Shown piece after piece: positions 46,000 to 54,289 of a stretch of DNA of 64,000 nt; the stretch's first letter is position 1, and each line of letters opens with the position of its first letter. The notes beneath the pieces were generated by a model, which saw only the letters and a program-made list of their open reading frames with translations, searched no databases and was not told where the DNA came from. The position numbers and the translations under genes are program-made. The stretch spans positions 158,308 to 222,307 of the forward strand of contig NZ_JAQZAL010000005.1 in the NCBI RefSeq assembly GCF_028737205.1. The letters run 5' to 3'. This DNA is from Actinomycetospora lutea. GTDB taxonomy: Bacteria; Actinomycetota; Actinomycetes; Mycobacteriales; Pseudonocardiaceae.

Positions 46000-48164
46000 T
46001 CAGACCGGCGCGATCTCCACCCGGGTGTCGGAGAACGTCGGCGCGTTGCCGAGGTCGGCGAAGACGAACGGGTTGACCGCGTTGACCGTGCTCTGGTCCT
46101 TCGCGTTCTTCGGCCACGCCCCCATCGGCGCCACCGCCACGCCCGGGGCCACCTCGTCGCTGACGCGCGCCAGCGCCACGAACCGACCCCGGTCGTTGTA
46201 GACCGACACGTAGGTGCCGTCGACGATGTCGCGGGCCTCGGCGTCCGCGGGGTGCAGGGTCACCATCTGCTCGCCCTGCACGCGCTTCTGCATCGCCTGG
46301 TCCCCGGCGCTCGAGTTGAGGAACGCGTGCGACTTGGGCGAGAGCAGGTTCAGCGGGTGGCTGTCGCCGGTCTCGCGCGGCGCCACGTAGTGCGGCAGCG
46401 GGTCGACGACCCCGCCGGGCTGGTACTCCTCGCAGAGCTGGCGGAACAGCGGGACGACGAAGTTGCCCGCCGCCTCCAGGGCCGACGACCGGAACTCGGT
46501 CTTCCCCGACGGCGTCGGGAACCCGCCCTCGGCGTGCGGGCGGTACTCGTCGGGGCTCGGCAGGTTGAGCCGCGCCCAGCCGGTCTCGCGCAGCGACTCC
46601 AGGGTGATGCCCTCCATCGCCGGCGCGGACCAGTCGTAGGACTGTTCGAGCAGCTGCTCGTCGGTGAGCGTGAAGTACTCGTCGTCGAAGCCCATGGCCG
46701 CGGCGAGGCGGCGGAACAGCTCGGTGTTGGGGATCGCGTCGCCCAGCGGCTCGATCGCCGGGGTGTTCAGCGTGACGTAGAAGTGCCCCCAGCTGAACAT
46801 GATGTCGTGCTGCTCGAGCTGCGTCGTCGCCGGCAGCACGATGTCGGCGTAGCGCGCGGTGTCGGTGAGGACGTGGTCGCTGACCACGGTGAACAGGTCC
46901 TCGCGGGCCAGCCCGCGCGCGATCTTCTCCTGCTCGGGGCAGACCACCATGGGGTTCGAGTTGTAGACCACGAGCGCCGAGATCGGCGGGTCCAGCACTC
47001 CGTCGTTCCCCGTCGCTCCGCTCGCCCCGCCCTCGCCGGTCAGCGCCCGCCCGAGCAGGTACTGGTTGACGACGCGGGTGCCCGGCGTCGCCATCTCCGG
47101 GTGGATGAAGGCCGGCCAGTTCACCGGGTGCGCCCACAGCGGGAGCTGCAGCAGCCCGCCGCCGACGTGGCGCCAGGCGCCGACCAGGGCCGGGAGGCAG
47201 GCGATCGAGCGGACCGTCTGCCCGCCGCCCGCGTGCCGCTCGATCGCGACGCCGATGCGGATGAGCGAGGGATCGGTGGTGGCGTACTCGCGGGCCAGCG
47301 TGCGGATGTCCTCCGCGGGGATGCCGGTCTCCTGCGACGCCCACTCCGGCGTGTACTGCGCGGCGCGCTCGACCATCTCCTCGTAGCCCGCGGTGTGCTC
47401 GCGGACGTAGTCCTCGTCGGTGAGGCCCTCGCTGATGATCACGTTCATCATCGCGAGCGCGAGCGCGCCGTCGGTGCCGGGCCGGATCGGGATGTACCAG
47501 TCGGCGCGCCGCGCGGTCTTGTGCCGCACGGGGTCGATGACGACGACCTTCGCGCCCCGCTTCTGCGCCTCGGCCACGATCGGCCACAGGTGCAGGTTGG
47601 TCGAGACCATGTTGCAGGCCCAGATGATGATGTAGCGGGAGTGCACGATGCTCTCGGGGTCGACGCCCGCGGTCGCGCCGATCGTGGCGGCGTAGGCGGT
47701 GCAGGAGCCCGAGTCGCAGTAGGTCCGCTCGGTGATGGTGGCGCCGAGACGGTGGAAGAACGCGTCACCGACCGAGAGCCCGTTGAGGATGCCCTGGGTG
47801 CCGAGGTAGCTCACCGGCATGACCGTCTCGGCGCCGTGCTCGGCGATCTTCGCCCGGAACGTCGACGCGATGGTCTCCAGCGCCTCGTCCCAGGTGATCT
47901 CCTCGAAGCCCCGCTGCCCTTGGGTCCCGTGCGGCGCAGCGGGTGCAGGACGCGGTCGGGGTTGTAGACCTTGTCCTGGTAGTTGTTGACCTTGACGCAC
48001 AGCCCGCCGCGTGTGATCGGGTGCTCGGGGTCGCCGCGGACGCCGGTGGCCACGCCGTTCTCGACGGTCACCGTCATCGCGCAGGTGTCGGGGCAGTCGT
48101 GCGGACACGCCGCGCGCACCGTGGTCGTCGTGGGCGTGAGCGGCAGGTCGTCGAGCGCGGTCAC
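46000..48164 (-). CDS. molybdopterin-dependent oxidoreductase (DMSO reductase/FdhF superfamily), frameshifted near the N-terminus
   Basis: About 721 residues when repaired. The N-terminal part reads VTALDDLPLTPTTTTVRAAC followed by CPHDCPDTC (4Fe-4S ligands) and GGLCVKVNNYQDKVYNPDRV in one frame. The rest, from FEEITWDEALETIASTF, is in another. A missing G in the four-base run at 47909-47912 (C on the plus strand) explains the change: restoring it gives GPKGSGGFEEITWDEAL, the usual family junction. The Mo region contains TERTYCDSGSCTAYAA, and SWGHFYVTLNTPA follows later. The substrate is unknown; formate, acetylene hydration or another two-electron reaction are options. GGGAGCTGCC precedes the GTG. 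Confidence 0.85.
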
Positions 48165-48208
48165 GGCAGCTCCCGGGGTGGTGGTCTCGGGCTGTGTCCT
48201 GGTGGAGT

Positions 48209-48239
48209 GGCGGTCGCCCCGAGGGGCGGGGCGACCGCC
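48209..48239. promoter_or_regulatory. strong hairpin in the divergent promoter region
   Basis: GGCGGTCGCCCC pairs with GGGGCGACCGCC over 12 bp with a 7-nt loop. It is 44 nt upstream of the molybdopterin oxidoreductase GTG and 143 nt before the AraC gene, so it is not at a gene end. It may be a leader structure or a protein-binding site. Confidence 0.5.
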
Positions 48240-48382
48240 GGTGACAGCGTGACCACCCACCGGTGTCGGGCGCTTGTCGCTCCGCGACGGATCGCGCCCC
48301 GTTGACCAGCGGGCCACCGGTTCCCTAGCGTCGAGCGACCACCGTCCCCCGCCCCCGTTCACTCCCCTCCCGGGAGCCGCTC

Positions 48383-49387
48383 GTGGCGACCACCGCCCGC
48401 CCCGTGGGGCCGTTCCCCCGGCCCCGCACGACGGTGGCGCGCGCGCCGGGGTCGCCGCAGGTGCACGGGCGCGCCGACCGTCTGGACGGCTGGCGCGACC
48501 TCCTGCGCGAGCACTTCGTGGCGCTCGACGTCAACGCCGAGCCCGACGACCCGTTCGACGGCGCGGTGCGCAGCAGCCTCGTCGGGCACCTCGCGGTGGC
48601 CACCGTCGACTCGACCGGGCAGGAGTGCGTGCGCACGCCGGGGCTGGCGCGTCACGACCCCGATGACTACCTCCAGGTCGGCCTCATCGCGCGCGGCGAG
48701 GCGGTGGTGCGCCAGGACGGTCGCGAGGCGCTGCTCGGCCCCGGCGCCTACACGATCTACGAGACGGGGCGGCCGTTCGCGTGGCGGTTCCGGGGCGACT
48801 GGCGGATGTTGGTGTTCACCTGGCCCCGCGACCTCGTCGGCATCGGGCGCGACACGTCGCGGGCCGTCACCGCCCGCGCCCTGGGCGGCGACCGCCTCGG
48901 CGCCATCGTCGGCCGCACGCTCGCCGACGTGGTGGCCGCGCCGCCCGAGCTCTCCCCGGTGGCCGGTGCGCGGCTGGCCACCGAGCTCGCCGACCTCCTG
49001 GGCACCGTGGCCGGCGAGGCCCTGCACGACGACCGGCTCGCCGGCCCCCGCGGCGTCGCCGACCTGCGCGCGCGGGTGGAGGCCTACGTCGCCGAGCACC
49101 TCGAGGACCCCGAGCTCGGCCCGGAGACCATCGCGCGGGCGCTCTTCGTGTCGACCCGCCAGCTGCACCGGGCGTTCGCGGAGGCGTCGACGACGGTGGG
49201 GCGGCTGGTGCGCCGGCGGCGCCTCGAGCACGGGCAGCGGGAGCTCGCCGACCCGCGGCTCGCCGACCTCTCGGTCACCGACATCGCGCTGCGCTGCGGC
49301 TTCGGCGACCTCGCCACGTTCAGCCGGGCGTTCAAGGGGACGTTCCACGAGCCGCCGAGCACATTCCGCGTCCGCCACCGGGCGTAG
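48383..49387 (+). CDS. AraC family transcriptional regulator
   Basis: 334 residues. The N-terminal two-thirds is an AraC-binding-like cupin domain (YLQVGLIARGEAVVRQDGRE, LLGPGAYTIYETGRPFAW). Residues 230-334 form the double helix-turn-helix: TIARALFVSTRQLHRAFAEA and SVTDIALRCGFGDLATFSRA followed by FKGTFHEPPSTFR. NAF/NphR-type regulators of this kind activate aromatic or nitrile catabolism. The divergent molybdopterin oxidoreductase is a natural target. GGGAGCCGCTC precedes the GTG. Confidence 0.9.
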   Translation: MATTARPVGPFPRPRTTVARAPGSPQVHGRADRLDGWRDLLREHFVALDVNAEPDDPFDGAVRSSLVGHLAVATVDSTGQECVRTPGLARHDPDDYLQVGLIARGEAVVRQDGREALLGPGAYTIYETGRPFAWRFRGDWRMLVFTWPRDLVGIGRDTSRAVTARALGGDRLGAIVGRTLADVVAAPPELSPVAGARLATELADLLGTVAGEALHDDRLAGPRGVADLRARVEAYVAEHLEDPELGPETIARALFVSTRQLHRAFAEASTTVGRLVRRRRLEHGQRELADPRLADLSVTDIALRCGFGDLATFSRAFKGTFHEPPSTFRVRHRA

Positions 49388-49455
49388 TCGCCGGTTCGCG
49401 GAGAGATTTCCCTGCTCCCCGGGGAACATCCCGCCCCGCCCGCACCGTCACAGTG

Positions 49456-49495
49456 CCGAACGCCCACCACGAGGGCCGAACGCCCACCACGAGGG
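49456..49495. repeat. tandem 20-bp direct repeat
   Basis: CCGAACGCCCACCACGAGGG occurs twice, back to back, 33 nt before the start of the Asp-rich repeat protein. Could be a regulatory direct repeat or a slippage product. Confidence 0.75.
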
Positions 49496-49527
49496 CACCG
49501 AGCACCCACAGAGAGCGAGCACCGACC

Positions 49528-49872
49528 ATGAGCGCCGACACTGCCGACACCAGCGACCGCCACTTCGCCGCCGACGGCAACATCTACGAGGCCGACGGCA
49601 CCGTGGTCGGCACCTACCAGCTCGACGAGCACGGCCACCTCGCCTCCACCTCCACCGACGAGGACGGCGACGGCCGCGTCGACACCGTCGTCGCCGACAC
49701 CGACCACAACGGCACCTTCGAGACCGGCGTGGTCGACACCAACGCCGACGGCCACGGCGAGACGATCATGATGGACACCGACGACGACGGCGACTTCGAC
49801 ACCGCCGCCATCGACACCGACGCCGACGGCACCTACGAGACCGTCCGCACCGACCCCGACGGCTTCGCCTGA
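49528..49872 (+). CDS. tandem 13-residue Asp-rich repeat protein (putative Ca2+-binding)
   Basis: 114 residues, strongly acidic. Residues 44-108 are five exact-length 13-residue repeats: DEDGDGRVDTVVA, DTDHNGTFETGVV, DTNADGHGETIMM, DTDDDGDFDTAAI and DTDADGTYETVRT, then DPDG. The D-x-D-x-D-G loops resemble EF-hand or thrombospondin-type-3 calcium loops; the usual position-12 Glu of an EF-hand is absent, and E or D sits at position 9. No signal peptide. The residues before the repeats (FAADGNIYEADGTVVGTYQL) look like two related imperfect units. It is flanked by a tandem DNA repeat upstream and a 42-bp palindrome downstream. Confidence 0.75.
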   Translation: MSADTADTSDRHFAADGNIYEADGTVVGTYQLDEHGHLASTSTDEDGDGRVDTVVADTDHNGTFETGVVDTNADGHGETIMMDTDDDGDFDTAAIDTDADGTYETVRTDPDGFA

Positions 49873-49881
49873 CCCACCCCC

Positions 49882-49923
49882 TGTGAGCGAACGTCGGGGC
49901 CATGGCCCCGACGTTCGCTCACA
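49882..49923. terminator. perfect 42-bp palindrome without loop
   Basis: Left arm 49882-49902 (starting TGTGAGCGAACGTCGG) is the exact reverse complement of 49903-49923. The centre is CCATGG. It begins 10 nt after the stop codon, so termination is the likely role, but a perfect loopless 21-bp dyad is unusual. Confidence 0.75.
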
Positions 49924-49959
49924 TCGGCATGTCCAGTAGGTTCGCGCGGCCGAGACACG

Positions 49960-50760
49960 GTGGTTGAGACGCTCACGCCACCGGAGGAGCTGCCCCGGCG
50001 CGTCGCGCTCGGGGTCGATTCCCCTGGAGTGAGTGCATGCCCGCGAGCCCGCCCGTCGGCCCCCGTCGACCGGGGGCTCAACGCCGTCGCGGGCGTCCTC
50101 GACCGCCTCGCGCAGGAGCCGGCGACCGCCGCCCCCGACGTCGCGGACGAGCTCGCCGTGGCCGCCGTCGAGCAGGCCCTGCCGGGTCTGCCGGGCGTCG
50201 CCGGCCACGGCGTGACGCTCCTGCGGGACGGTGTCCCGCGCTCGGTGCGCCGCGACGTCGCGCGCTTCACCGCCCTCGAGGACGTGCAGTACGCCGGCGG
50301 CGTCGGGCCCGTGCCGCTCGCGCTGCGCGAGCACCGTGCGGTCCTCGTGGACGCCACGGCGGGCCGCACCTGGCCGCCCTACGCCACGTGCGCCGCGGAG
50401 CTCGGCGTGCGCTCCTGCCTGGTCGTGCCGCTCTCGGCCGGCGACGAGGTGCTCGGCAGCCTCAACCTCTACGCCACCGACCCGGCCGGTGACCTCGACG
50501 TCGTGCGCCCCGTCGCCCGCCTCGCCGCCGACCTCGCCTCGACCGCGCTCGCCGCCCTCGCCCGCCAGGCCGCGATGACCAAGCTGACCGAGGAGCTGCG
50601 CACCGCGCTGGAGTCGCGCGCGGTCATCGAGCAGGCGAAGGGCCTGCTCATGGCGCGCGGCCGCGACGACGGCGAGGCGTTCGCCCTGCTGCGCCGGCTC
50701 TCGCAGAACCACAACATCAAGCTGCGCGAGGTCGCCGCGCTCGTCGTCGACCTCGGCTAG
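49960..50760 (+). CDS. GAF and ANTAR domain-containing regulator
   Basis: 266 residues. Residues about 60-195 form a GAF sensory domain (LREHRAVLVDATAGRTWPPY, LGVRSCLVVPLSAGDEVLGSLNLY). The C-terminal ANTAR RNA-binding domain has the conserved ELRTALESRAVIEQAKGLLM and ending IKLREVAALVVDL. ANTAR proteins bind paired hairpins in mRNA leaders and prevent termination, often in response to a bound ligand. The start is uncertain: the first 40 residues are unconserved, and a GTG near 50030 is an alternative. Its stop overlaps the convergent Baeyer-Villiger gene stop. Confidence 0.87.
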   Translation: MVETLTPPEELPRRVALGVDSPGVSACPRARPSAPVDRGLNAVAGVLDRLAQEPATAAPDVADELAVAAVEQALPGLPGVAGHGVTLLRDGVPRSVRRDVARFTALEDVQYAGGVGPVPLALREHRAVLVDATAGRTWPPYATCAAELGVRSCLVVPLSAGDEVLGSLNLYATDPAGDLDVVRPVARLAADLASTALAALARQAAMTKLTEELRTALESRAVIEQAKGLLMARGRDDGEAFALLRRLSQNHNIKLREVAALVVDLG

Positions 50761-52373
50761 CGCGCCGAGAACGCGAACCCCGGGTAGCCGTCGGCGGCCA
50801 GCTGCTCGCAGTGCGCGCGGTAGGCCCCGACGCCGCCGATGTAGGCCATGAACACCCGCGGCTTGCCCGGCACGTTGGACCCCATGTACCAGGAGTCCGC
50901 CTGCGGGTAGAGCGTGTAGTCGCCGACCTCGCGCACGTGGTCGGTCCACCCCTGCTCGGCTTCCTCGGTGGACTCGACCACCGTGTCGCCGCGGGTGTGG
51001 GCGTGCGCGACGGTGTCGGCGACGAAGTCCACGTGCTGCTCGATCGACACCATCATGTTCGACAGCACCGACGGGCTGCCGGGACCGGTGATCATGTAGA
51101 GGTTCGGGAACCCGGCGACCTGCAGGCCCAGGTGCGTCACGGGCCCGTCGGCCCACTTGTCGGCCAGCGGCCGACCCGCGCGCCCGCGGATGTCGATCGC
51201 GGCCAGGCTGCCCGTCATCGCGTCGAAGCCGGTGGCGAAGACGATGTCGTCCACCGCGTACTCCGCCTCCGACGTGCGCACCCCGTGCTCGGTGATCTCG
51301 GTCAGCGGGGTCTTCTTGAGGTCGACCAGGTGCACGGTCTCCCGGTTGAACGTCGCGTAGTAGCCGCTGTCGAGGCACGGGCGCTTGGTGCCGAACGGGT
51401 GGTCGCGCGGGCACAGCGTCTCCGCGGTCTCCGGGTCGTCGACGATGCCCCGGATCTTCTCGCGGACGAACTCGGCGGCGGTCTCGTTGGCGGCCGGGTC
51501 CACGATGCTGTCGGTGTACGAGGTCAGCATCCCGACGAGGTTGCGGCCCCAGACGCTCTCGTACTGGGCGTGCCGCTCGGTCGGGTCGACCTCCAGCGCC
51601 GACCGCGTCGCCTCCGGCACCGGGATGCCGAACCCGGACGTGCGCGCGGCCTCGCGGTGCTCGCGGTACCCCCGCTTGCGCTCGGCCTGCGCCTGCTCCG
51701 AGAGCGGGGCGTTGTTGGCCGGCATGCTGAAGTTCGCCGTCCGCTGGAACACCGTGAGGTCGGCGGCCTGCTCCGCGATCAGCGGGATCGCCTGGATGCC
51801 CGACGATCCGGTGCCGATCACCGCCACCCGCCGGCCGGTGAAGTCGACCTCCTCGTGGGGCCAGTGCGCGGTGTGGAACGTGCGGCCGGCGAAGCGCTCG
51901 ACGCCGGGGATCTCGGGCAGCTTCGAGGTCGACAGGCACCCGGTGGCCATCACCAGCTGCTCGGTGTCGTACCGGTCCCCCGCCTCCGTCGTGACCGTCC
52001 ACCGGCCCTCGGCGTCGCGGTAGTGCGCGGACGCCACGCGGGTCTCCAGCCGCACCCCGTCGTGCAGGCCGAACCGGTCGGCGACATGGTGGATGTAGCG
52101 CAGGATCTCCGGCTGCGTCGGGTACTTCTCGGTCCAGTCCCAGTCCTGCTCGAGCTCCGGGGAGAACGAGTACGAGTACTCCATGCTCTCCACGTCGCAG
52201 CGGGCGCCGGGGTAGCGGTTCCAGAACCAGGTGCCGCCGATGTCGCTGCCGGCCTCGAGGACGACGGTGTCGAGCCCGAGTCCGCGGAAGCGGTGGAGCA
52301 TGTAGAGCCCGGACAGGCCCGCGCCGACGACGAGCGCGTCGACACGGCGGACGGGGGTGGCGGGAGCGGTCAC
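50757..52373 (-). CDS. Baeyer-Villiger monooxygenase (flavin-containing, cyclohexanone/ketone monooxygenase type)
   Basis: 538 residues. First Rossmann motif VVGAGLSGLYMLHRFRGLG, then GGTWFWNRYPGARCDVESM. The BVMO fingerprint FAGRTFHTAHW is intact near residue 165, directly before the second motif VAVIGTGSSGIQAIPLIAEQ. It uses NADPH and O2 to insert oxygen beside a ketone, giving an ester or lactone. The adjacent upstream gene encodes an esterase that could hydrolyse the product, a common pairing. This is the last gene of island B on this strand. Confidence 0.93.
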   Translation of the reverse strand: MTAPATPVRRVDALVVGAGLSGLYMLHRFRGLGLDTVVLEAGSDIGGTWFWNRYPGARCDVESMEYSYSFSPELEQDWDWTEKYPTQPEILRYIHHVADRFGLHDGVRLETRVASAHYRDAEGRWTVTTEAGDRYDTEQLVMATGCLSTSKLPEIPGVERFAGRTFHTAHWPHEEVDFTGRRVAVIGTGSSGIQAIPLIAEQAADLTVFQRTANFSMPANNAPLSEQAQAERKRGYREHREAARTSGFGIPVPEATRSALEVDPTERHAQYESVWGRNLVGMLTSYTDSIVDPAANETAAEFVREKIRGIVDDPETAETLCPRDHPFGTKRPCLDSGYYATFNRETVHLVDLKKTPLTEITEHGVRTSEAEYAVDDIVFATGFDAMTGSLAAIDIRGRAGRPLADKWADGPVTHLGLQVAGFPNLYMITGPGSPSVLSNMMVSIEQHVDFVADTVAHAHTRGDTVVESTEEAEQGWTDHVREVGDYTLYPQADSWYMGSNVPGKPRVFMAYIGGVGAYRAHCEQLAADGYPGFAFSAR

Positions 52374-52395
52374 GGGTCACCTCCGGTGACGGACG

Positions 52396-53352
52396 TCAGG
52401 GGGTCGGCGCGAGGTGCTTCGCGATCTCCTCGACGACGAAGTCCATGCCCACGGCCGCGCCGGGCAGCGTGAGCAGGGTGAAGAAGCCGTGCATCTGGCC
52501 GGGCACGAGCAGCGTCGACACGGTGGTGCCGGCCTCCGCCAGGCGCTCGGCGTAGGCCTGGCCCTCGTCGCGCAGCGGGTCGTGCTCGGCGAGCAGGACC
52601 GCCGCGGGCGGCAGCCCGCCGAGGTCCTCGGCGCGCAGTGGCGACGCGTCGGGCTCGCCGCGCAGCGCCGGGTCGGGGACGTAGTGGCCCCAGAACCAGA
52701 TCATGGCGCCGCGGCTGACGATGAGCTGGTTGGCCGGGTCGGTGTAGGACGGCCGGTCGACGTTCGCGTCGGTGACGGGGTAGACGAGCACCTGCGCGGT
52801 GATCGCCGGACCGCCGGCGTCGCGGGCGCGGCGGGCGACGATGGCGGCGAGGTTGCCGCCCGCCGAGTCGCCGGCGACGATCACCGGCAGCCGACCCGAT
52901 GGTCCGGCTCCGCTGCGCTCGGTGTCCCGCGCGCCGGCCAGGGTCTCGACGTGCTCGTCGACCCAGCGCAGCGCGGCCCACGCGTCGTCGACCGCGGTCG
53001 GGTAGCGGTGCTCGGGCGCGAGCCGGTAGTCGACGAGCACCACGACGCAGCCGGTGCGCACCGCGAGGGTGCGGCCGAGCGTCTCGAACTCGTCGAGCGC
53101 CCCGATCACCCAGCCGCCGCCGTGGTAGTAGACGACGACGCCGCGCGGCGTGCCCGCGGGCACGATCACGCGCACCGGCACCGGCGCGTCCGCCGGCTCG
53201 ACGACGTCCTCGACGTCCGGCCCGGGCCCGTACATCTCGGCGAGCGCCGGCCCGAGGGCGCGGGCCTGCTCCGGGGTCATGTCGCTGATCGGCGGGAGGC
53301 CGCTCTCCCCGAGCTGCATCAGCAGCGCCGTGCTCGCGTCGTCGAGAGCCAT
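52396..53352 (-). CDS. alpha/beta hydrolase, HSL (family IV) esterase
   Basis: 318 residues. Oxyanion motif VVYYHGGGWVIG near residue 100, nucleophile elbow IVAGDSAGGNLAA near residue 162, Asp in LLAEHDPLRDEG and His in GQMHGFF. Member of the hormone-sensitive-lipase-like esterases. With the Baeyer-Villiger gene 22 nt downstream it probably opens the ester or lactone formed there. GGAGGCCC precedes the ATG. Residues 142-151 (RDTERSGAGP) come from interspersed element R4. A TetR-type operator lies 16 nt upstream of the start. Confidence 0.92.
   Translation of the reverse strand: MALDDASTALLMQLGESGLPPISDMTPEQARALGPALAEMYGPGPDVEDVVEPADAPVPVRVIVPAGTPRGVVVYYHGGGWVIGALDEFETLGRTLAVRTGCVVVLVDYRLAPEHRYPTAVDDAWAALRWVDEHVETLAGARDTERSGAGPSGRLPVIVAGDSAGGNLAAIVARRARDAGGPAITAQVLVYPVTDANVDRPSYTDPANQLIVSRGAMIWFWGHYVPDPALRGEPDASPLRAEDLGGLPPAAVLLAEHDPLRDEGQAYAERLAEAGTTVSTLLVPGQMHGFFTLLTLPGAAVGMDFVVEEIAKHLAPTP
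52901..52928 (-). repeat. interspersed element R4, in-frame in the esterase gene
   Basis: On the minus strand it reads GGGACACCGAGCGCAGCGGA followed by GCCGGACC, 23 of 28 bases as in R2 (59716-59744). Encodes RDTERSGAG, similar to RETKRSGAR at R2. Confidence 0.5.
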
Positions 53353-53368
53353 GGGCCTCCGCTCCTCG

Positions 53369-53386
53369 CTACCAAACGGTCGGTAG
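53369..53386. promoter_or_regulatory. island B operator 2 (CTACCAAACGG half-site)
   Basis: CTACC-N8-GGTAG inverted repeat. The 11-bp half CTACCAAACGG is identical to one arm of the operator at 62175-62200 (minus strand). It lies before the esterase-BVMO pair, in the only sizeable gap (90 bp) of the minus-strand operon. Confidence 0.65.
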
Positions 53387-53442
53387 TCTATTTCGTGGTG
53401 CTCTCCATCACAACGGTCCGCGAGCATCCGGATGCGGAGCGC

Positions 53443-54273
53443 TCACTTCACCGTCGCGCCGGCGTCGACGGGCAGGGTCACCCCCGTGACGTAGCGGGAC
53501 TCGTCGGAGGCGAGCCAGAGCACCGCGTTGCTGACGTCGGCGGCGTCGACCCACGGCACCGGCAGCGCGTTGACCGACCGGAACACCGGCTCGGCCTGCT
53601 CGGAGGTCGGGTGCTCCTCGCCGGGCACCATGAGCCGGTAGGTCGCCTCGTTGCGGATCATGTCGGTGTCGACGCCCGTGGGGTGCACCGAGTTCACCCG
53701 GATCCGGTGGCGGGCCAGCTCGTTCGCGAGCACCCGCATCACCCCGACGACGCCGTGCTTGGCCGCGGCGTAGGCGACCGTGTTGGGCACGCCCTTGAGC
53801 CCGGCGGTGGAGCTGGTGAGGATCACCGAGCCACCCTCGCCCCGGTCGATCATCGGCGGGACCGCGGCGCGCACGGTGCGGAAGACCCCGGTCAGGTTGA
53901 TCGCGAGGGTCTCGTCCCACAGCGCGTCGTCGGTGTCGACGGCCGGCGCGGTCGCGAAGATGCCGGCGTTCGCACAGACCACGTCGAGGCGCCCCAGGGT
54001 GCCGACGGCGTCGTCGACGACCTTCGCCAGCCCGCCGGTGTCGCGCACATCGACGACGTGGGCGATCGCGCGCCGGCCCGCTGCACGGACCTCCTCGGCG
54101 ACCCGGTCCAGGTCGTCCTCGCCCGGCATCGAGATCGGCGCGCTGGGGATCGGGGTGCAGGCGTCGACGAGCACGACGTCGGCGCCCTCCTGCGCCAGCC
54201 GCAGCGCGTGCGAGCGTCCCTGGCCGCGCGCGGCCCCGGTGATCAGGGCGACCTTGCCCTCGACCCGTCCCAT
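53443..54273 (-). CDS. mycofactocin-coupled SDR family oxidoreductase
   Basis: 276 residues. TGAARGQGRSHALRLAQEGA at residue 12, followed by VDACTPIPSAPISMPGEDDL, an insertion after the second strand typical of the SDR group that holds its NAD non-exchangeably and passes electrons to mycofactocin. Catalytic residues in LTSSTAGLKG and VAYAAAKHG; NANAGI is represented as CANAGIF. These enzymes (carveol-dehydrogenase-like) oxidise secondary alcohols. In island B it would make the ketone that the Baeyer-Villiger enzyme uses. GGGAGGTCCGGC precedes the ATG. Confidence 0.88.
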   Translation of the reverse strand: MGRVEGKVALITGAARGQGRSHALRLAQEGADVVLVDACTPIPSAPISMPGEDDLDRVAEEVRAAGRRAIAHVVDVRDTGGLAKVVDDAVGTLGRLDVVCANAGIFATAPAVDTDDALWDETLAINLTGVFRTVRAAVPPMIDRGEGGSVILTSSTAGLKGVPNTVAYAAAKHGVVGVMRVLANELARHRIRVNSVHPTGVDTDMIRNEATYRLMVPGEEHPTSEQAEPVFRSVNALPVPWVDAADVSNAVLWLASDESRYVTGVTLPVDAGATVK

Positions 54274-54289
54274 GCCGGACCTCCCGTCC

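Noticed and set aside
46993..47022. Possible sixth copy of the interspersed element in the molybdopterin oxidoreductase (GAGCGGAGCGACGGGG on the minus strand)
   Set aside because: Only the short GAGCGGAGCG core matches; without a wider match it could be chance in GC-rich DNA.
50811..52472. 550-codon plus-strand frame opposite the Baeyer-Villiger gene
   Set aside because: Shadow frame of low-complexity composition; the minus-strand protein has intact BVMO motifs.
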